33,374 nt of DNA from Bacilli bacterium (GTDB lineage Bacteria; Bacillota_I; Bacilli_A; RFN20; CAG-826), in NCBI GenBank assembly GCA_017651165.1, contig JAGCDH010000010.1:81658-115031 (forward strand), read 5' to 3'. The notes beneath the pieces were generated by a model, which searched no databases, was not told the DNA's origin, and was given only the letters and a program-made list of their open reading frames with translations. Each line of letters opens with the position of its first letter. Positions within the stretch are counted from its first letter, which is position 1. The position numbers were made by a program, and so were the translations under genes. Below, piece after piece: positions 1 through 8,454 of this stretch.

Positions 1-1049
1 AATGTAAAGATGTTATCTTCAGTTTTCTTTGGAATGATATATGTGACCGAACTCATATCGCAGTAATAATCTTTGAAAGAGATATATGAATCATAATCAT
101 AGTATTGGTTAGTAAAATATGAATGTTTCATATATTTAGTGGTTACTTTACCGCCATCATTTAAGAAGAAGTCATCATTAACGTTATCGCTTGAAAGGAA
201 CTTGTTGCTCCAAGCACTCTTAAAGTAAAGGGTCGAGAAGAGATATAAGACAGTATCAGGTCTTAATCCTAAAAACCCTTTATCGATGAAGTGATCGTCA
301 TTAACCGCTTTATTGACCCACTCCACCATCTTATTAGCGTTAGTTTTGAAATCGAGTTGATACGCTTCGCAGTATAAACTTGTTAGATAGTCCACATAAC
401 TAGGAGAATAATCAAGACTATTCGTAAAGAAAGCCGCGTTTTTGATTTGTGTCGTCGCATTCTCATCCACGAAAGAGTTGGCCTTCATAATCTTTTCATA
501 GAATGTCACTCTATTAGTTTCATCTAGGCCTAATAGATTATTTAATCTATCCTTTAAATCATCTCTTGATACAGAGGCTGTCATTTCGTTTAAAACTGAA
601 TATAAACCGACAGCACAATAAGACATATTGTCTTCTTTGGAAGTATCTACTAAGGAGTGGTATGTGAGATTAGTGAAATTGCTATAAGCATCATTCTCTT
701 CTTCGCTTATATCACTTAGAAGTGGATGGTTTAGGTTAGGATATTGCACATCGTTTAATCTTTCAAAAGTGTTTGATTTAGCAATTTCAATTTCATTGAC
801 GCTATATCTTCTTCTAGCGAGTTTAACGCTGTCAGACTTTGGCGCAAGCATCATCACAGAAAGCGGAATTGCGGCCACCACTAAAACCAAAGCCAAACCA
901 GCAGAAGCAAAGATCAATCCTTTGTGTAAAGGTCTCATTCTATGTCTGATATGTGGTTGATTGCTTTCTAATTGAGTGACATCAAAAGAAAGCTCAACGT
1001 TATTAGCCTGTTCAAAATCCTTTTTGAATTGTTCTTTAAGTTTTTTCAT
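1..1049 (-). CDS. Membrane-anchored serpin, candidate anti-sigma partner (3' end off window)
   Basis: 349 codons are visible; the C-terminus, including the reactive-centre loop, lies beyond the window edge. Residues 1-44 are a charged cytoplasmic segment, about 45-68 form one membrane helix, and from about 120 the protein resembles the serpin fold. Serpin-like blocks are IKNAAFFTNSLDYSPSY near 202-218, LDF at 232, WVN at 244, LYLFSTLYFKSAW near 268-280 and SSVTYIIPKK near 333. Serpins are suicide inhibitors of serine or cysteine proteases. The start is fixed by GGAGG and an ATGA overlap with the sigma-factor stop, so the two are translationally coupled. One-helix topology directly downstream of an ECF sigma gene is what anti-sigma factors show; that role is inference. 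The serpin fold is fairly sure, inhibitory activity cannot be judged without the loop. Confidence 0.82.
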   Translation of the reverse strand, partial: MKKLKEQFKKDFEQANNVELSFDVTQLESNQPHIRHRMRPLHKGLIFASAGLALVLVVAAIPLSVMMLAPKSDSVKLARRRYSVNEIEIAKSNTFERLNDVQYPNLNHPLLSDISEEENDAYSNFTNLTYHSLVDTSKEDNMSYCAVGLYSVLNEMTASVSRDDLKDRLNNLLGLDETNRVTFYEKIMKANSFVDENATTQIKNAAFFTNSLDYSPSYVDYLTSLYCEAYQLDFKTNANKMVEWVNKAVNDDHFIDKGFLGLRPDTVLYLFSTLYFKSAWSNKFLSSDNVNDDFFLNDGGKVTTKYMKHSYFTNQYYDYDSYISFKDYYCDMSSVTYIIPKKTEDNIFT

Positions 1050-1579
1050 AAGACACTTCCTCCATAATAGTCACGAAGTTTCTTAATTCCGCGTTGATAT
1101 TTAGATGAGACTTGGGATGTGGTTAAGCGGTTAGATTCTGCGATTTCTCTAAAAGAGAAGTCATAGAGGAGATGTAATACTAGATAATGATATTCTTCTT
1201 CATCTAGAATGTCTTTGAACTTCTCGAGATAGACGGAGACACCGGCTTGATCATCCTTTCCCACCATATCATCAGAATAAGGGAGATTTCTTTTTTCTTG
1301 GTAATAACGGTTTATCGCTAGATTCTTCGCGGTCACAAGCAAGAAGTATTTAAGCTTGCTTTCGTTCATGAAATTCCTGCGATTTTCATACATTCTAAGA
1401 AATGTTTCGTTAACGATGTCTTTAGCCTCTTCTTCGCTTTTGATGATGTCAAAAGAAACGTAATAGACAAGGTAACGATATTTCTCGAAGATGATATTAA
1501 AAGAAGCGTTCATCTCATCGTCATAAGGTGAACAGAGGTTTTTAATAACCGAATAACCAATCTTTTTTTCCATCTCCAT
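1046..1579 (-). CDS. ECF-family RNA polymerase sigma factor
   Basis: 177 residues, the normal size for an ECF (group 4) sigma factor. Region 2 is about residues 28-95 (YRYLVYYVSFDIIKSEEEAK, then NETFLRMYENRR and AKNLAINRYYQEKR). Region 4 is about 125-172, with the helix-turn-helix around FSFREIAESNRLTTSQVSSK and the closing GIKKLRDYY. It would direct RNA polymerase to a small regulon in response to an envelope signal. The start has no clear ribosome site; a second ATG two codons in is possible. It begins a two-gene unit with the serpin downstream and follows the tRNA-Leu terminator after an AT-rich gap. ECF factors often activate their own promoter, but I could not pick a convincing -35/-10 pair in that gap. 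Confidence 0.88.
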   Translation of the reverse strand: MEMEKKIGYSVIKNLCSPYDDEMNASFNIIFEKYRYLVYYVSFDIIKSEEEAKDIVNETFLRMYENRRNFMNESKLKYFLLVTAKNLAINRYYQEKRNLPYSDDMVGKDDQAGVSVYLEKFKDILDEEEYHYLVLHLLYDFSFREIAESNRLTTSQVSSKYQRGIKKLRDYYGGSVL

Positions 1580-1665
1580 TTAATAAAACAATTAAATCAG
1601 GACTTTTTGTCGTTTTGTCTTCAAATAGTTTATATTATTTCATTTAATATTGTTACTTTTATTTA

Positions 1666-1698
1666 AAAATAAAAAGACACTTTGTTACCAAAATGTCT
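1666..1698 (-). terminator. Intrinsic terminator after tRNA-Leu
   Basis: Read on the minus strand, a 10-bp stem (AGACATTTTG with CAAAGTGTCT, one T-G wobble) with a 4-base loop is followed by TTTTT and a further T-rich stretch. It ends the acyltransferase/ligase/tRNA-Leu transcript and separates it from the sigma factor. Confidence 0.82.
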
Positions 1699-1711
1699 AT
1701 TGCATATAAAA

Positions 1712-1796
1712 TGGTGTGGCCAAGAAGACTTGAACTTCCATGAGTTTCCTCACTGGCTTCTGAGACCAGCGCGTCTACCAATTCCGCCATGACCAC
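1712..1796 (-). tRNA. tRNA-Leu, anticodon CAG
   Basis: Complete class II cloverleaf. The acceptor pairs GTGGTCA with TGGCCAC, discriminator A, and CCA is encoded. The D arm contains TGGCGGAATTGGTAGACGC, the leucine-type signature. The anticodon loop is CTCAGAA (CAG at 1760-1762, reading CUG codons), a long variable arm follows with stem TGAG/CTCA, and the T loop is TTCAAGT. It begins 17 bases after the acyl ligase stop with no room for a separate promoter, so it is probably cut out of that mRNA. Confidence 0.95.
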
Positions 1797-1813
1797 AACT
1801 AAAAGTGATTATA

Positions 1814-3469
1814 TCACAGCAGTCCGCGTTTCTTATCTTCTTCTTCTTGGAGTTTACGGAAATCAACTTTTCCGAGCATCGTTAAAGGTAATTCTTTTCT
1901 GAATTCGATTTCAGTTGGAACAGACCATCTAATGAGATATTTACGACACGTCTCAAGTATTTTGTCTTTCATCGCGGTTTCATCAAAGTATTTAGCAACG
2001 ACGAAAACCTTAAGAGCGTTAATGAGTTTTTTATCTGGAATATGGATAGCCGCACAAGCGCTGACTTCTGGCATTGATTCAATCAATTGTTCAACTTCGC
2101 TTGGGAAGACGGCTACGCCGGAGACTTTGACCACTCTTTTCTTACGTTGTTTAAAGAAGATGAATCCATCAGCGTCGATATAGCCTAAATCACCAGTATG
2201 GAGATAACCATCAACGATACAATCGTTAGTGCCTTCTTCATCTTGGTAGTAGCCAAGCATAATCGCCCCGCTCTTAAAGATGATTTCACCGATTTCTCCA
2301 GGCTTCACTTCTTGGTTATTTTCATCCACCACTTTGAATGTGGATTCTGGCATCGCTTTGCCTAAGGAACCAGAGCGATGTGCGTCGAAAGTGTTAACGC
2401 AGTTAACAGCGATCGCTTCTGTTAAGCCATAGCCTTGGAATAAGCGACATTTAGAACCGGCTTTTTCCATGGCTTTATTGAAGTCTTCTTCAAGGGTTGC
2501 AGGCATGGAGTCACCACCACAGAAACAGCAATGTAAATGCTTTAAGTTTTTGTTATTAACAAATGTTGGTTCTTTCAACAATTTTTCATAAATGGTTGGG
2601 ACGCCACAAACACAAGTGAACTTGGTTTGATTCATCACCTTCACCACTTTATCAGGCTTGAACTTTGGAATAAGGATGGATGAGAAAGCATTCACTAACG
2701 GAGCGTGCATGGTCATGCATAAACCAAAGCCATGGAAGCTTGGTAAAATACTGAGCATCTTATGACCTCTTAATTGTTCTCTTGGTAAGGCCATAAATGA
2801 ATCAGAATGATAGGCAATAAAGTTAAAAGCGTTATCACTTAAACAAATGGTTTTTGGTTTGCCAGTTGTGGAACCACTATGTAATAAGACAGAGCAACGC
2901 TTACTATCAAAAGAGGCTTCTGGAACAGGTTGATTCTTGGATTTTAGTTGATACGTGTATTTAAATCCATCGAATTTAAATCTCGCTGGAAGCTTACCTA
3001 ATTTCTTACGAATTCTAAAGTTCATGAAGGTGTGATAAATCATCTTCTTGAACGCTGGTAAGTCGTCTTCAATTCTTGTGACAAAGACTTGATCAGCAAT
3101 CTCACGATACCTTTCGACTTCCTTAGCGATTCTTTGTTCAAATAAGAAAGCATACTTAGTATGAGTCTTATCCATGATGGATTTCACTTGGTTAAATGGA
3201 GTGAAAGGATGGATTAAGTTTGAACAGGCTCCAATCTTATTGATCGCATAGAATAAAACAATTGTTTCAGGGATATTTGGTTGAGCGATAACGATGACAT
3301 CGTTTTCTCTAACCCCTAATTGGTTATATAAAATATCCGCGGTTTGATCGATTCTCTTTAAAAGCGTTTTAAAAGAGATTCTAGTACCTTCATAGAAGAT
3401 GGCTAGATCATGTGGACATCTATTAGCGGCTTCTTTTAAAGCGGCATACATCGTCATTTCTGTCATCAT
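1814..3469 (-). CDS. AMP-forming acyl-CoA synthetase / acyl ligase family protein
   Basis: 551 residues of the ANL adenylating superfamily. The phosphate-binding loop is LLHSGSTTGKPK near residue 195. YGLTEA lies near 345, LHTGDLGYIDADGF near 423, the hinge KQRKKRVVKVSG follows, and the C-terminal catalytic lysine is in LTMLGKVDFRK. The family activates a carboxylic acid as acyl-adenylate and passes it to CoA or a carrier thiol; the substrate cannot be told from sequence. The start overlaps the stop of the upstream membrane acyltransferase (ATGA), so the two are likely made together. I infer that the ligase supplies the acyl donor for that enzyme. A fatty-acid-CoA ligase of general metabolism is the main alternative. 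Confidence 0.88.
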   Translation of the reverse strand: MMTEMTMYAALKEAANRCPHDLAIFYEGTRISFKTLLKRIDQTADILYNQLGVRENDVIVIAQPNIPETIVLFYAINKIGACSNLIHPFTPFNQVKSIMDKTHTKYAFLFEQRIAKEVERYREIADQVFVTRIEDDLPAFKKMIYHTFMNFRIRKKLGKLPARFKFDGFKYTYQLKSKNQPVPEASFDSKRCSVLLHSGSTTGKPKTICLSDNAFNFIAYHSDSFMALPREQLRGHKMLSILPSFHGFGLCMTMHAPLVNAFSSILIPKFKPDKVVKVMNQTKFTCVCGVPTIYEKLLKEPTFVNNKNLKHLHCCFCGGDSMPATLEEDFNKAMEKAGSKCRLFQGYGLTEAIAVNCVNTFDAHRSGSLGKAMPESTFKVVDENNQEVKPGEIGEIIFKSGAIMLGYYQDEEGTNDCIVDGYLHTGDLGYIDADGFIFFKQRKKRVVKVSGVAVFPSEVEQLIESMPEVSACAAIHIPDKKLINALKVFVVAKYFDETAMKDKILETCRKYLIRWSVPTEIEFRKELPLTMLGKVDFRKLQEEEDKKRGLL

Positions 3470-4311
3470 TTAATAAATAACCCCACTAAATTAAAGATGC
3501 CAATTAAGAGCAAGAAGTGTACGAGATAAATAATAAGGGAATGTCTACCGATAAAGCAGATTGGTCTTTCCCATTCATGCTGTTTGAAATAGGATTTACG
3601 TTCCACACTATAAGTGAATTTAGATAATAATGCACCACCAAGGAAGAACGCTAAATATGGGAACAAGGACATAAAGTCAGCTTGTTGATATAAGCCACCT
3701 TTAACTGGCGAAAATAACGGAATAGCATAAGTAGTTGGAGCTTTACCCCAGTCAGTCCATGAAAGAACGACACATAATGGGTGAATTGCTAAAGCAATAG
3801 CGCCTAAAATAATCATCCATTTCCAGTGTTTATCTTGAATAAAGCAATAGATTAATGTGGACCAGGCAAGAACACCGATGATATTGAAATCCACACGGAA
3901 TGAAGTAATGCCTAAATGCCAATCGTTATAGGTCACAATACTTTGAGCGATATTAGAGACTACAAGAATAAAGAACCATAAGCCAATCATTTGTCCAGCG
4001 CGTTTCCAGTTGTTTTTAGAGAAAGCACAAGAAATACCACTGACAAAGCAGAATGAGCCTAAACAGAGCCATCTAACTACCATTCTGACTGGATTATCCC
4101 AGTAGAAGGCAAAGACATGATAGATGGTTAAGAAAGGTTCTTTTGCGGTACCGTTAGCGATCGCATCCGCTCCACCACACCAGGTCTTATTAAAAGACAT
4201 GAATAAATTAAAGAGGTGGTCCATGATCACTAAACACATTAAAAGACCTCTTAAAAAGTCTATTTCATGGATTCTAGATTTGAATGGATCGCGTCTGACT
4301 GTCTCGCTCAT
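3466..4311 (-). CDS. Polytopic membrane acyltransferase, DUF1624 / HGSNAT-like
   Basis: 281 residues with about seven or eight hydrophobic helices. The N-terminal HEIDFLRGLLMCLVIMDHLF is the hallmark first block of DUF1624 and heparan-alpha-glucosaminide N-acetyltransferase-like proteins. FCFVSGISCAFSKNNWKR near 90-107 and IGRHSLIIYLVHF near 253 are further family blocks. Members move acyl groups from cytoplasmic donors across the membrane onto sugars. It lies 42 bases after the GNAT gene and overlaps the acyl ligase by ATGA. A role in acylating a surface glycan is inferred from the pairing. The start has only a weak ribosome site. Confidence 0.77.
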   Translation of the reverse strand: MSETVRRDPFKSRIHEIDFLRGLLMCLVIMDHLFNLFMSFNKTWCGGADAIANGTAKEPFLTIYHVFAFYWDNPVRMVVRWLCLGSFCFVSGISCAFSKNNWKRAGQMIGLWFFILVVSNIAQSIVTYNDWHLGITSFRVDFNIIGVLAWSTLIYCFIQDKHWKWMIILGAIALAIHPLCVVLSWTDWGKAPTTYAIPLFSPVKGGLYQQADFMSLFPYLAFFLGGALLSKFTYSVERKSYFKQHEWERPICFIGRHSLIIYLVHFLLLIGIFNLVGLFIK

Positions 4312-4353
4312 ATCGTTTAATATATTAAAGGAAGGTTTACTTTCTCACAACTA

Positions 4354-4899
4354 TTATTTGTCCTCATTTAGCAAATAATAGTAATCAACATCGTGATATT
4401 GTTCATGATAATAAAGGTCTTCTTTTCTTCTGCCTTCATAAATCATGCCACACTTTTCAATGACTCTTTTTGAGGCATTATTACCAACAATATGTGAGGC
4501 AATAACTTTGTTAACTCCTAAGGAGAAGACAAATTTAATCATCGCTTTCATGGCTTCGGTAACGTAGCCCTTATTCCAATGTTTTCTTCCAATAGCGTAG
4601 CCAATCTCAGAGTTATTGAAATATTGGTCAGGAACAGAACATTGAAGAATCATCCCAATAACTTCATGAGTGTCTTTTAATTCGATAGAAAATAAGTATC
4701 TTTTGTTTTCGATACAGAAGTTAATTCTTTTATCTAAAAGTAATTCTGATTCATCTTCTAAATACTTATCTAAGAAGTATTTCAATACTTCCTTATCATT
4801 ATTGATGTTAATAAAAATATCGTGTCGATCACTACTTCTCATGTAGCGGAGCACTAGTCTATCGGTTTCAATAACGATGTTAGGATCAAACTTCATCAT
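4354..4899 (-). CDS. GNAT N-acetyltransferase, RimJ/RimL type
   Basis: 181 residues. The opening TDRLVLRYMRSSD, the acetyl-CoA site IGRKHWNKGYVTEAM near residue 101-115 and NNASKRVIEKCGMIYEGRR near 140-158 are typical of the Acetyltransf_3 family, which acetylates protein N-termini or small amines. The target is unknown. Two adjacent ATGs open the frame (4899 or 4896). The U tract of a terminator ends only a few bases upstream, leaving almost no leader and no obvious ribosome site, so expression may depend on read-through. It is the first gene of the acyltransferase group. Confidence 0.85.
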   Translation of the reverse strand: MMKFDPNIVIETDRLVLRYMRSSDRHDIFININNDKEVLKYFLDKYLEDESELLLDKRINFCIENKRYLFSIELKDTHEVIGMILQCSVPDQYFNNSEIGYAIGRKHWNKGYVTEAMKAMIKFVFSLGVNKVIASHIVGNNASKRVIEKCGMIYEGRRKEDLYYHEQYHDVDYYYLLNEDK

Positions 4900-4902
4900 A
4901 AA

Positions 4903-4936
4903 TAAAAATGTGGTCTTCCTTATGAGAATACCACAT
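4903..4936 (-). terminator. Intrinsic terminator ending the fibre/amylase operon
   Basis: On the minus strand ATGTGGT pairs with ACCACAT, with an inner TTC/GAA pair after one mismatch, followed by TTTTTATTT. It starts 24 bases after the lipoprotein stop and its U tract runs almost to the GNAT start codon. Confidence 0.78.
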
Positions 4937-4959
4937 TCTTTGATTTAATTCAGTAATGA

Positions 4960-5844
4960 TTAGTTATATGAAACCCAATCAGTACAAGCGTAGGAATAGA
5001 CACCCGATGTGCAGTCAATGTTGTTTGTTTGGTTATAAACTCTACCAACACTATGGTCGTCACCATGTTTGTTCCAATCTGGTTGAGTTGTGCCTTCTTT
5101 ACATCTAGCAAGTAAGAAGCCGTCTAAAGCATTATCAACAGTGAAGGAAGCATCATTGTTGCTGCCGAATGTCAGCGACTTCCAAGAACCTCCATCTTGA
5201 GCGCCCCAGACCCAGGCAAAGATGACACAGCCATCATCTCTAATCCAAGTTGGTAAACCAGTCACGGTGTAAGTGAGAGTTATCGGTGTTTGACTGGTGC
5301 TACCACCACTTGGTTGAGAACTACTGCCTCCACCTTGTGAGGAACCACCACCACCTTGGCTACTGCCTCCACCATTACCACTTGAGAAGGAGGCATAGAG
5401 AATCTTGTTCTCATAGCCTGGAACCTTGGTGTATTCGGTTAATTTGCCATCATTATTGTAGGAAATCCAAGCCACAAATGTGGAACCATTAACAGAAGAA
5501 GTCACATCATCTCTAGTTGGTAAACGGTCACCCACTTTCGCGGTTAATTCCATCGTGTGTTCTAAGAACAACGCTTCGACATTTGTGTTAACTGGATTAT
5601 TTTTATATAATCCATATTCACCAAAGACTAAATAGACTTTGACTTCAGTTCCCGCTGGAAGCTCGTCGCTTTGTGGCTGTGAAGTTTTGCCTTGTTTGCT
5701 TGAACTGGCTTCAGGAGCAATAGATGTCGTTTCAGCAGGAGCGCTTGTTTTAGTTTTGCTCTTACCACGACCGTTATATTTAACACAGCCGACCATTCCA
5801 CAAACAAGGAATGGAACTAATAAGAAGAATAGTTTCTTTTTCAT
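4960..5844 (-). CDS. Lipoprotein with Gly/Ser-rich linker and C-terminal carbohydrate-binding-like module
   Basis: 294 residues from the chosen start. A lipid signal peptide ends at LVCGMVGC near residue 20. A Ser/Thr/Lys spacer follows, then a domain near 65-160 (EVKVYLVFGEYGLYKNNP, VAWISYNNDGKL). Next come a linker of repeated GGGSSQ-like units and a C-terminal beta-rich domain (IFAWVWGAQDGGSW, FLLARCKEGTTQPDWN, GRVYNQTNNIDCTSGVYSY). The last domain looks like the aromatic-rich modules of surface amylases, so starch binding is inferred. It is the last gene of the amylase operon. The ATG at 5844 is preferred because AGGAGG lies 8 bases upstream, while the ATG at 5850 has only 2 bases. Confidence 0.72.
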   Translation of the reverse strand: MKKKLFFLLVPFLVCGMVGCVKYNGRGKSKTKTSAPAETTSIAPEASSSKQGKTSQPQSDELPAGTEVKVYLVFGEYGLYKNNPVNTNVEALFLEHTMELTAKVGDRLPTRDDVTSSVNGSTFVAWISYNNDGKLTEYTKVPGYENKILYASFSSGNGGGSSQGGGGSSQGGGSSSQPSGGSTSQTPITLTYTVTGLPTWIRDDGCVIFAWVWGAQDGGSWKSLTFGSNNDASFTVDNALDGFLLARCKEGTTQPDWNKHGDDHSVGRVYNQTNNIDCTSGVYSYACTDWVSYN

Positions 5845-5862
5845 GACCATTACCTCCTATTT
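5838..5862 (-). promoter_or_regulatory. Stop/Shine-Dalgarno junction box, copy 1
   Basis: On the minus strand the amylase stop TAG is the first part of TAGGAGG. The box reads AAATAGGAGGTAATG, three variable bases (GTC), then ATGAAAA. The same box occurs at 17441-17465 and 17960-17984. It couples translation of the lipoprotein to the amylase. Confidence 0.7.
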
Positions 5863-8373
5863 CTTGAAGACCGAGATGGCCCATTTTGTGGCGCCGATAT
5901 CTCCGAATTTATTGCTTGGTGCGCCACCAATAGTCTTGACGTTAGTGGTACTACCACCAGCGACTTCATCTGGGTTCATCATATAGTTATTAGTGCCAGT
6001 ACCAACATTGATATAAATAACCAATACTTGGTTACCACCAGTCACTTTTAAGACTAAAACGTTATTGCTAGAATTGACAAATTCTAATCTCGCATCATCT
6101 GGATACATCTTCTTAACTTCGATAACGTTCTTGTACCAGTTATACATTGAGTTAGCGTCCGCTTTTTGGGTATCAACATCCGCTAAGGTCTTGTTATAAC
6201 TATCAAGTTCAAATGTATATTGACCAGACTTATAGTTGGCTCTATCTTTAGTATCTTTCCAAAGGAATGGTTGACGATACCAAATATCTTCACAGTTTTC
6301 ACTGCCGTATGTTTCTTTATGGGTATTGGTATTAGAAGACATACCTAATTCATCACCATAATAGATCCAAGAAATGCCACGATTTAATAATGTCACAGCG
6401 GCGTGGATCTTAGCTTTGTTAACTTGATCGCCTTCACCAGTGACCTTATCTAAGGCAGTCGTGCCATCTTTATTACCACTACCATTGACTTGGTTAATGG
6501 CCCTCATGACGTCATGGTTAGAAGTGAATGCACCATCGATGAAGTCACTACGACTACCACCCGGGATTTCATATGGATTCTTACCATCATCGACCAAGAC
6601 ATTACCGGTTGCGCTATATGGAACGAATGTTTCACCGGCTTGACCGCCGAAGTTAGACGCACCCCCATCGTTATTATATAAATAAGCAGGAATATGATAA
6701 TAAGTGGAGAAGGAGAACTGACTATCTAAAGCTTGGTAGTAAGAAGCAGTTCTTGTGCCCCAACCATCAAAGTTTTCACCAACTAAGAAGCAGTTTGGAT
6801 AATCGGCTTTTACACCATGAGCGAATTCTTTCCACCACATGATGTTCTTCGTTAAGTTAGAAGAATAGTCAAATCCTTTAGTGACATATTGACCTCTTTC
6901 ATCGTCGAAAGCTTCTTTACTACCAACGTCTTTGACGATGATATCGCCACTTTGATAGCATTCATCTCTCATGAAGATATGCTTGACTGCGTCAAGGCGG
7001 AATCCGTCAAGGCCAAAGCTCATCCAGTATTTAGCCATATCAATAACTAATTTTCTAGTGGAGGCATTGAGGTAGTTAATTTCAGGCATACCACTACCGA
7101 ATTTGCCGTAATAGTAATAATGAGATTCACCATCTCGATACCATGATGGATTGGTGCTTTCCGCATCTTCTTTAACGGTGATCTTGTCATAATTACCAGA
7201 GGTAGGATTATATTTTTCAATAATATCTGTTTCGTATTTCCAGTTATAAACGTCACGCCAGTTGATGCCAGCTACTTCATCTTCTTTGCCCCATTGGGAA
7301 TTGGTGAACCAAATATTGCTCTTAGAAGTATGGTTAAGGACTAAGTCCATCAAGACTTTCATGCCTTTTTGATGGGCTTTATAAAGTAATTCACGATAAT
7401 CATCAGTCGTACCAAAACGCTTATCAACAGCGTAGTAATCGCTGATGTCATATCCATGATATGAATCACTCTTTTGAATTGGTGTTAACCATAACACTTC
7501 AGCGCCTAAATCTGATAAGTAATCTAAGGAATTAATGATACCTCTAATATCACCAATACCATCATCATTACTATCTCTAAATGAAGCGACGAAGATTTGA
7601 TAACCAACACCATATTTCTTGAATTCTTCTGATGTGGAGCTAACGCCTAAAGCGTTCTTATATGCTGCATCAAAATCACTTCTATATTTACCTGTTGTAT
7701 CTTCATCAATAGGATTGGTTTTTGCTTCCGCAGTACCACTGCCGACATAATAGGAATAATCACTTAATGCACCTGTGCTAACAAAGATGTGAATGGCTTT
7801 ACCGCCTTCCACAGTTCTCCAGTTCTTGGCTTCACTAATATCATCTAAATATGTTTCTTTACCACCATCACTGGTCCAGTTAGTAAGCCCACCCATGGAA
7901 TCTTGTTGTGGTAACAAGAAACCAATTTCTTCCATATCTTCGAAGGTGGTTGCTTTACCTGATTTACCGCCGACTAAATTAGCGTTTTTTAAATCAATAT
8001 CAGCGATGACACCATAGTCATCGACATACATCTTATTACCTTCTTTGCCAACTTCCGCACCGGTCATCCAGTGATCAGTCATTGGAGAAAGAGTTAATTT
8101 ATCACTAACTTTTGGATTCTTAGAGAATGCATAAAGAGCACCTTCTAAATCTTGAGGTGCGTGTTGCCATAACCAAAGGCAGTAATTGTCATATCCACCT
8201 TTATCGCCTCTGTTGTAGTGGAAGTATAAGTGGTCTGGTTGACTCCAAGTATTTAACCAAGCGTCATATTCATCGACATCATCAATCGGTGCAACAGAGG
8301 AACGTTTGCCACCACCACAGGCAGTTAAAAGAAGTGGAAATAAAAGAAAAACGATTTTTTTAAGTTTAGTCAT
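5857..8373 (-). CDS. Surface GH13 alpha-amylase lipoprotein with N-terminal CBM41-like domain
   Basis: 838 residues. A lipid signal peptide ends at LLLTAC (Cys19). Residues about 45-200 resemble the CBM41/pullulanase-associated glucan-binding domain (HLYFHYNRGDKGGYDNYCLW). The GH13 barrel covers about 255-700. Region I is DLVLNH (343-348), the nucleophile is Asp461 in GFRLDAVKH, the acid/base is Glu533 in LVGENF, and the third acid is Asp621 in TSNHD. A beta-sandwich domain closes the protein. It should cut alpha-1,4 bonds of starch at the cell surface. The start has AAGGAAG about 8 bases upstream. It lies 81 bases after the signal peptidase gene, a gap with a possible extra promoter. Neopullulanase-type specificity cannot be excluded. 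Confidence 0.92.
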   Translation of the reverse strand: MTKLKKIVFLLFPLLLTACGGGKRSSVAPIDDVDEYDAWLNTWSQPDHLYFHYNRGDKGGYDNYCLWLWQHAPQDLEGALYAFSKNPKVSDKLTLSPMTDHWMTGAEVGKEGNKMYVDDYGVIADIDLKNANLVGGKSGKATTFEDMEEIGFLLPQQDSMGGLTNWTSDGGKETYLDDISEAKNWRTVEGGKAIHIFVSTGALSDYSYYVGSGTAEAKTNPIDEDTTGKYRSDFDAAYKNALGVSSTSEEFKKYGVGYQIFVASFRDSNDDGIGDIRGIINSLDYLSDLGAEVLWLTPIQKSDSYHGYDISDYYAVDKRFGTTDDYRELLYKAHQKGMKVLMDLVLNHTSKSNIWFTNSQWGKEDEVAGINWRDVYNWKYETDIIEKYNPTSGNYDKITVKEDAESTNPSWYRDGESHYYYYGKFGSGMPEINYLNASTRKLVIDMAKYWMSFGLDGFRLDAVKHIFMRDECYQSGDIIVKDVGSKEAFDDERGQYVTKGFDYSSNLTKNIMWWKEFAHGVKADYPNCFLVGENFDGWGTRTASYYQALDSQFSFSTYYHIPAYLYNNDGGASNFGGQAGETFVPYSATGNVLVDDGKNPYEIPGGSRSDFIDGAFTSNHDVMRAINQVNGSGNKDGTTALDKVTGEGDQVNKAKIHAAVTLLNRGISWIYYGDELGMSSNTNTHKETYGSENCEDIWYRQPFLWKDTKDRANYKSGQYTFELDSYNKTLADVDTQKADANSMYNWYKNVIEVKKMYPDDARLEFVNSSNNVLVLKVTGGNQVLVIYINVGTGTNNYMMNPDEVAGGSTTNVKTIGGAPSNKFGDIGATKWAISVFKK

Positions 8374-8401
8374 ACAAAAATCTTCCTTTATGTCACTTAC
8401 T

Positions 8402-8407
8402 ATTATA
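8402..8407 (-). promoter_or_regulatory. Possible internal -10 box before the amylase gene
   Basis: A perfect TATAAT on the minus strand lies about 30 bases before the amylase start in an AT-rich gap. No good -35 hexamer is seen 16-18 bases further up, so this is weak. It would let amylase be made apart from the fibre genes. Confidence 0.3.
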
Positions 8408-8454
8408 TAACGGAATTATTTATTTTTAGTAATAAATTTATTTATTAATAAAAG

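Noticed and set aside
769-960. Plus-strand open frames such as 769-960, 8496-8726, 17023-17307 and 30375-30572
   Set aside because: They lie inside strongly supported minus-strand genes, have no ribosome sites of note and show translations mirroring the opposite-strand codon pattern.
1580-1665. ECF-autoregulated promoter before the sigma gene
   Set aside because: Several AT-rich hexamers can be picked, but no GAAC-type -35 with CGTC-type -10 at proper spacing; not supportable.
5300-5400. Low-complexity repeats in the Gly/Ser linker as a possible CRISPR or minisatellite
   Set aside because: The repeats are short, in frame and encode a flexible linker; no spacer-repeat structure.
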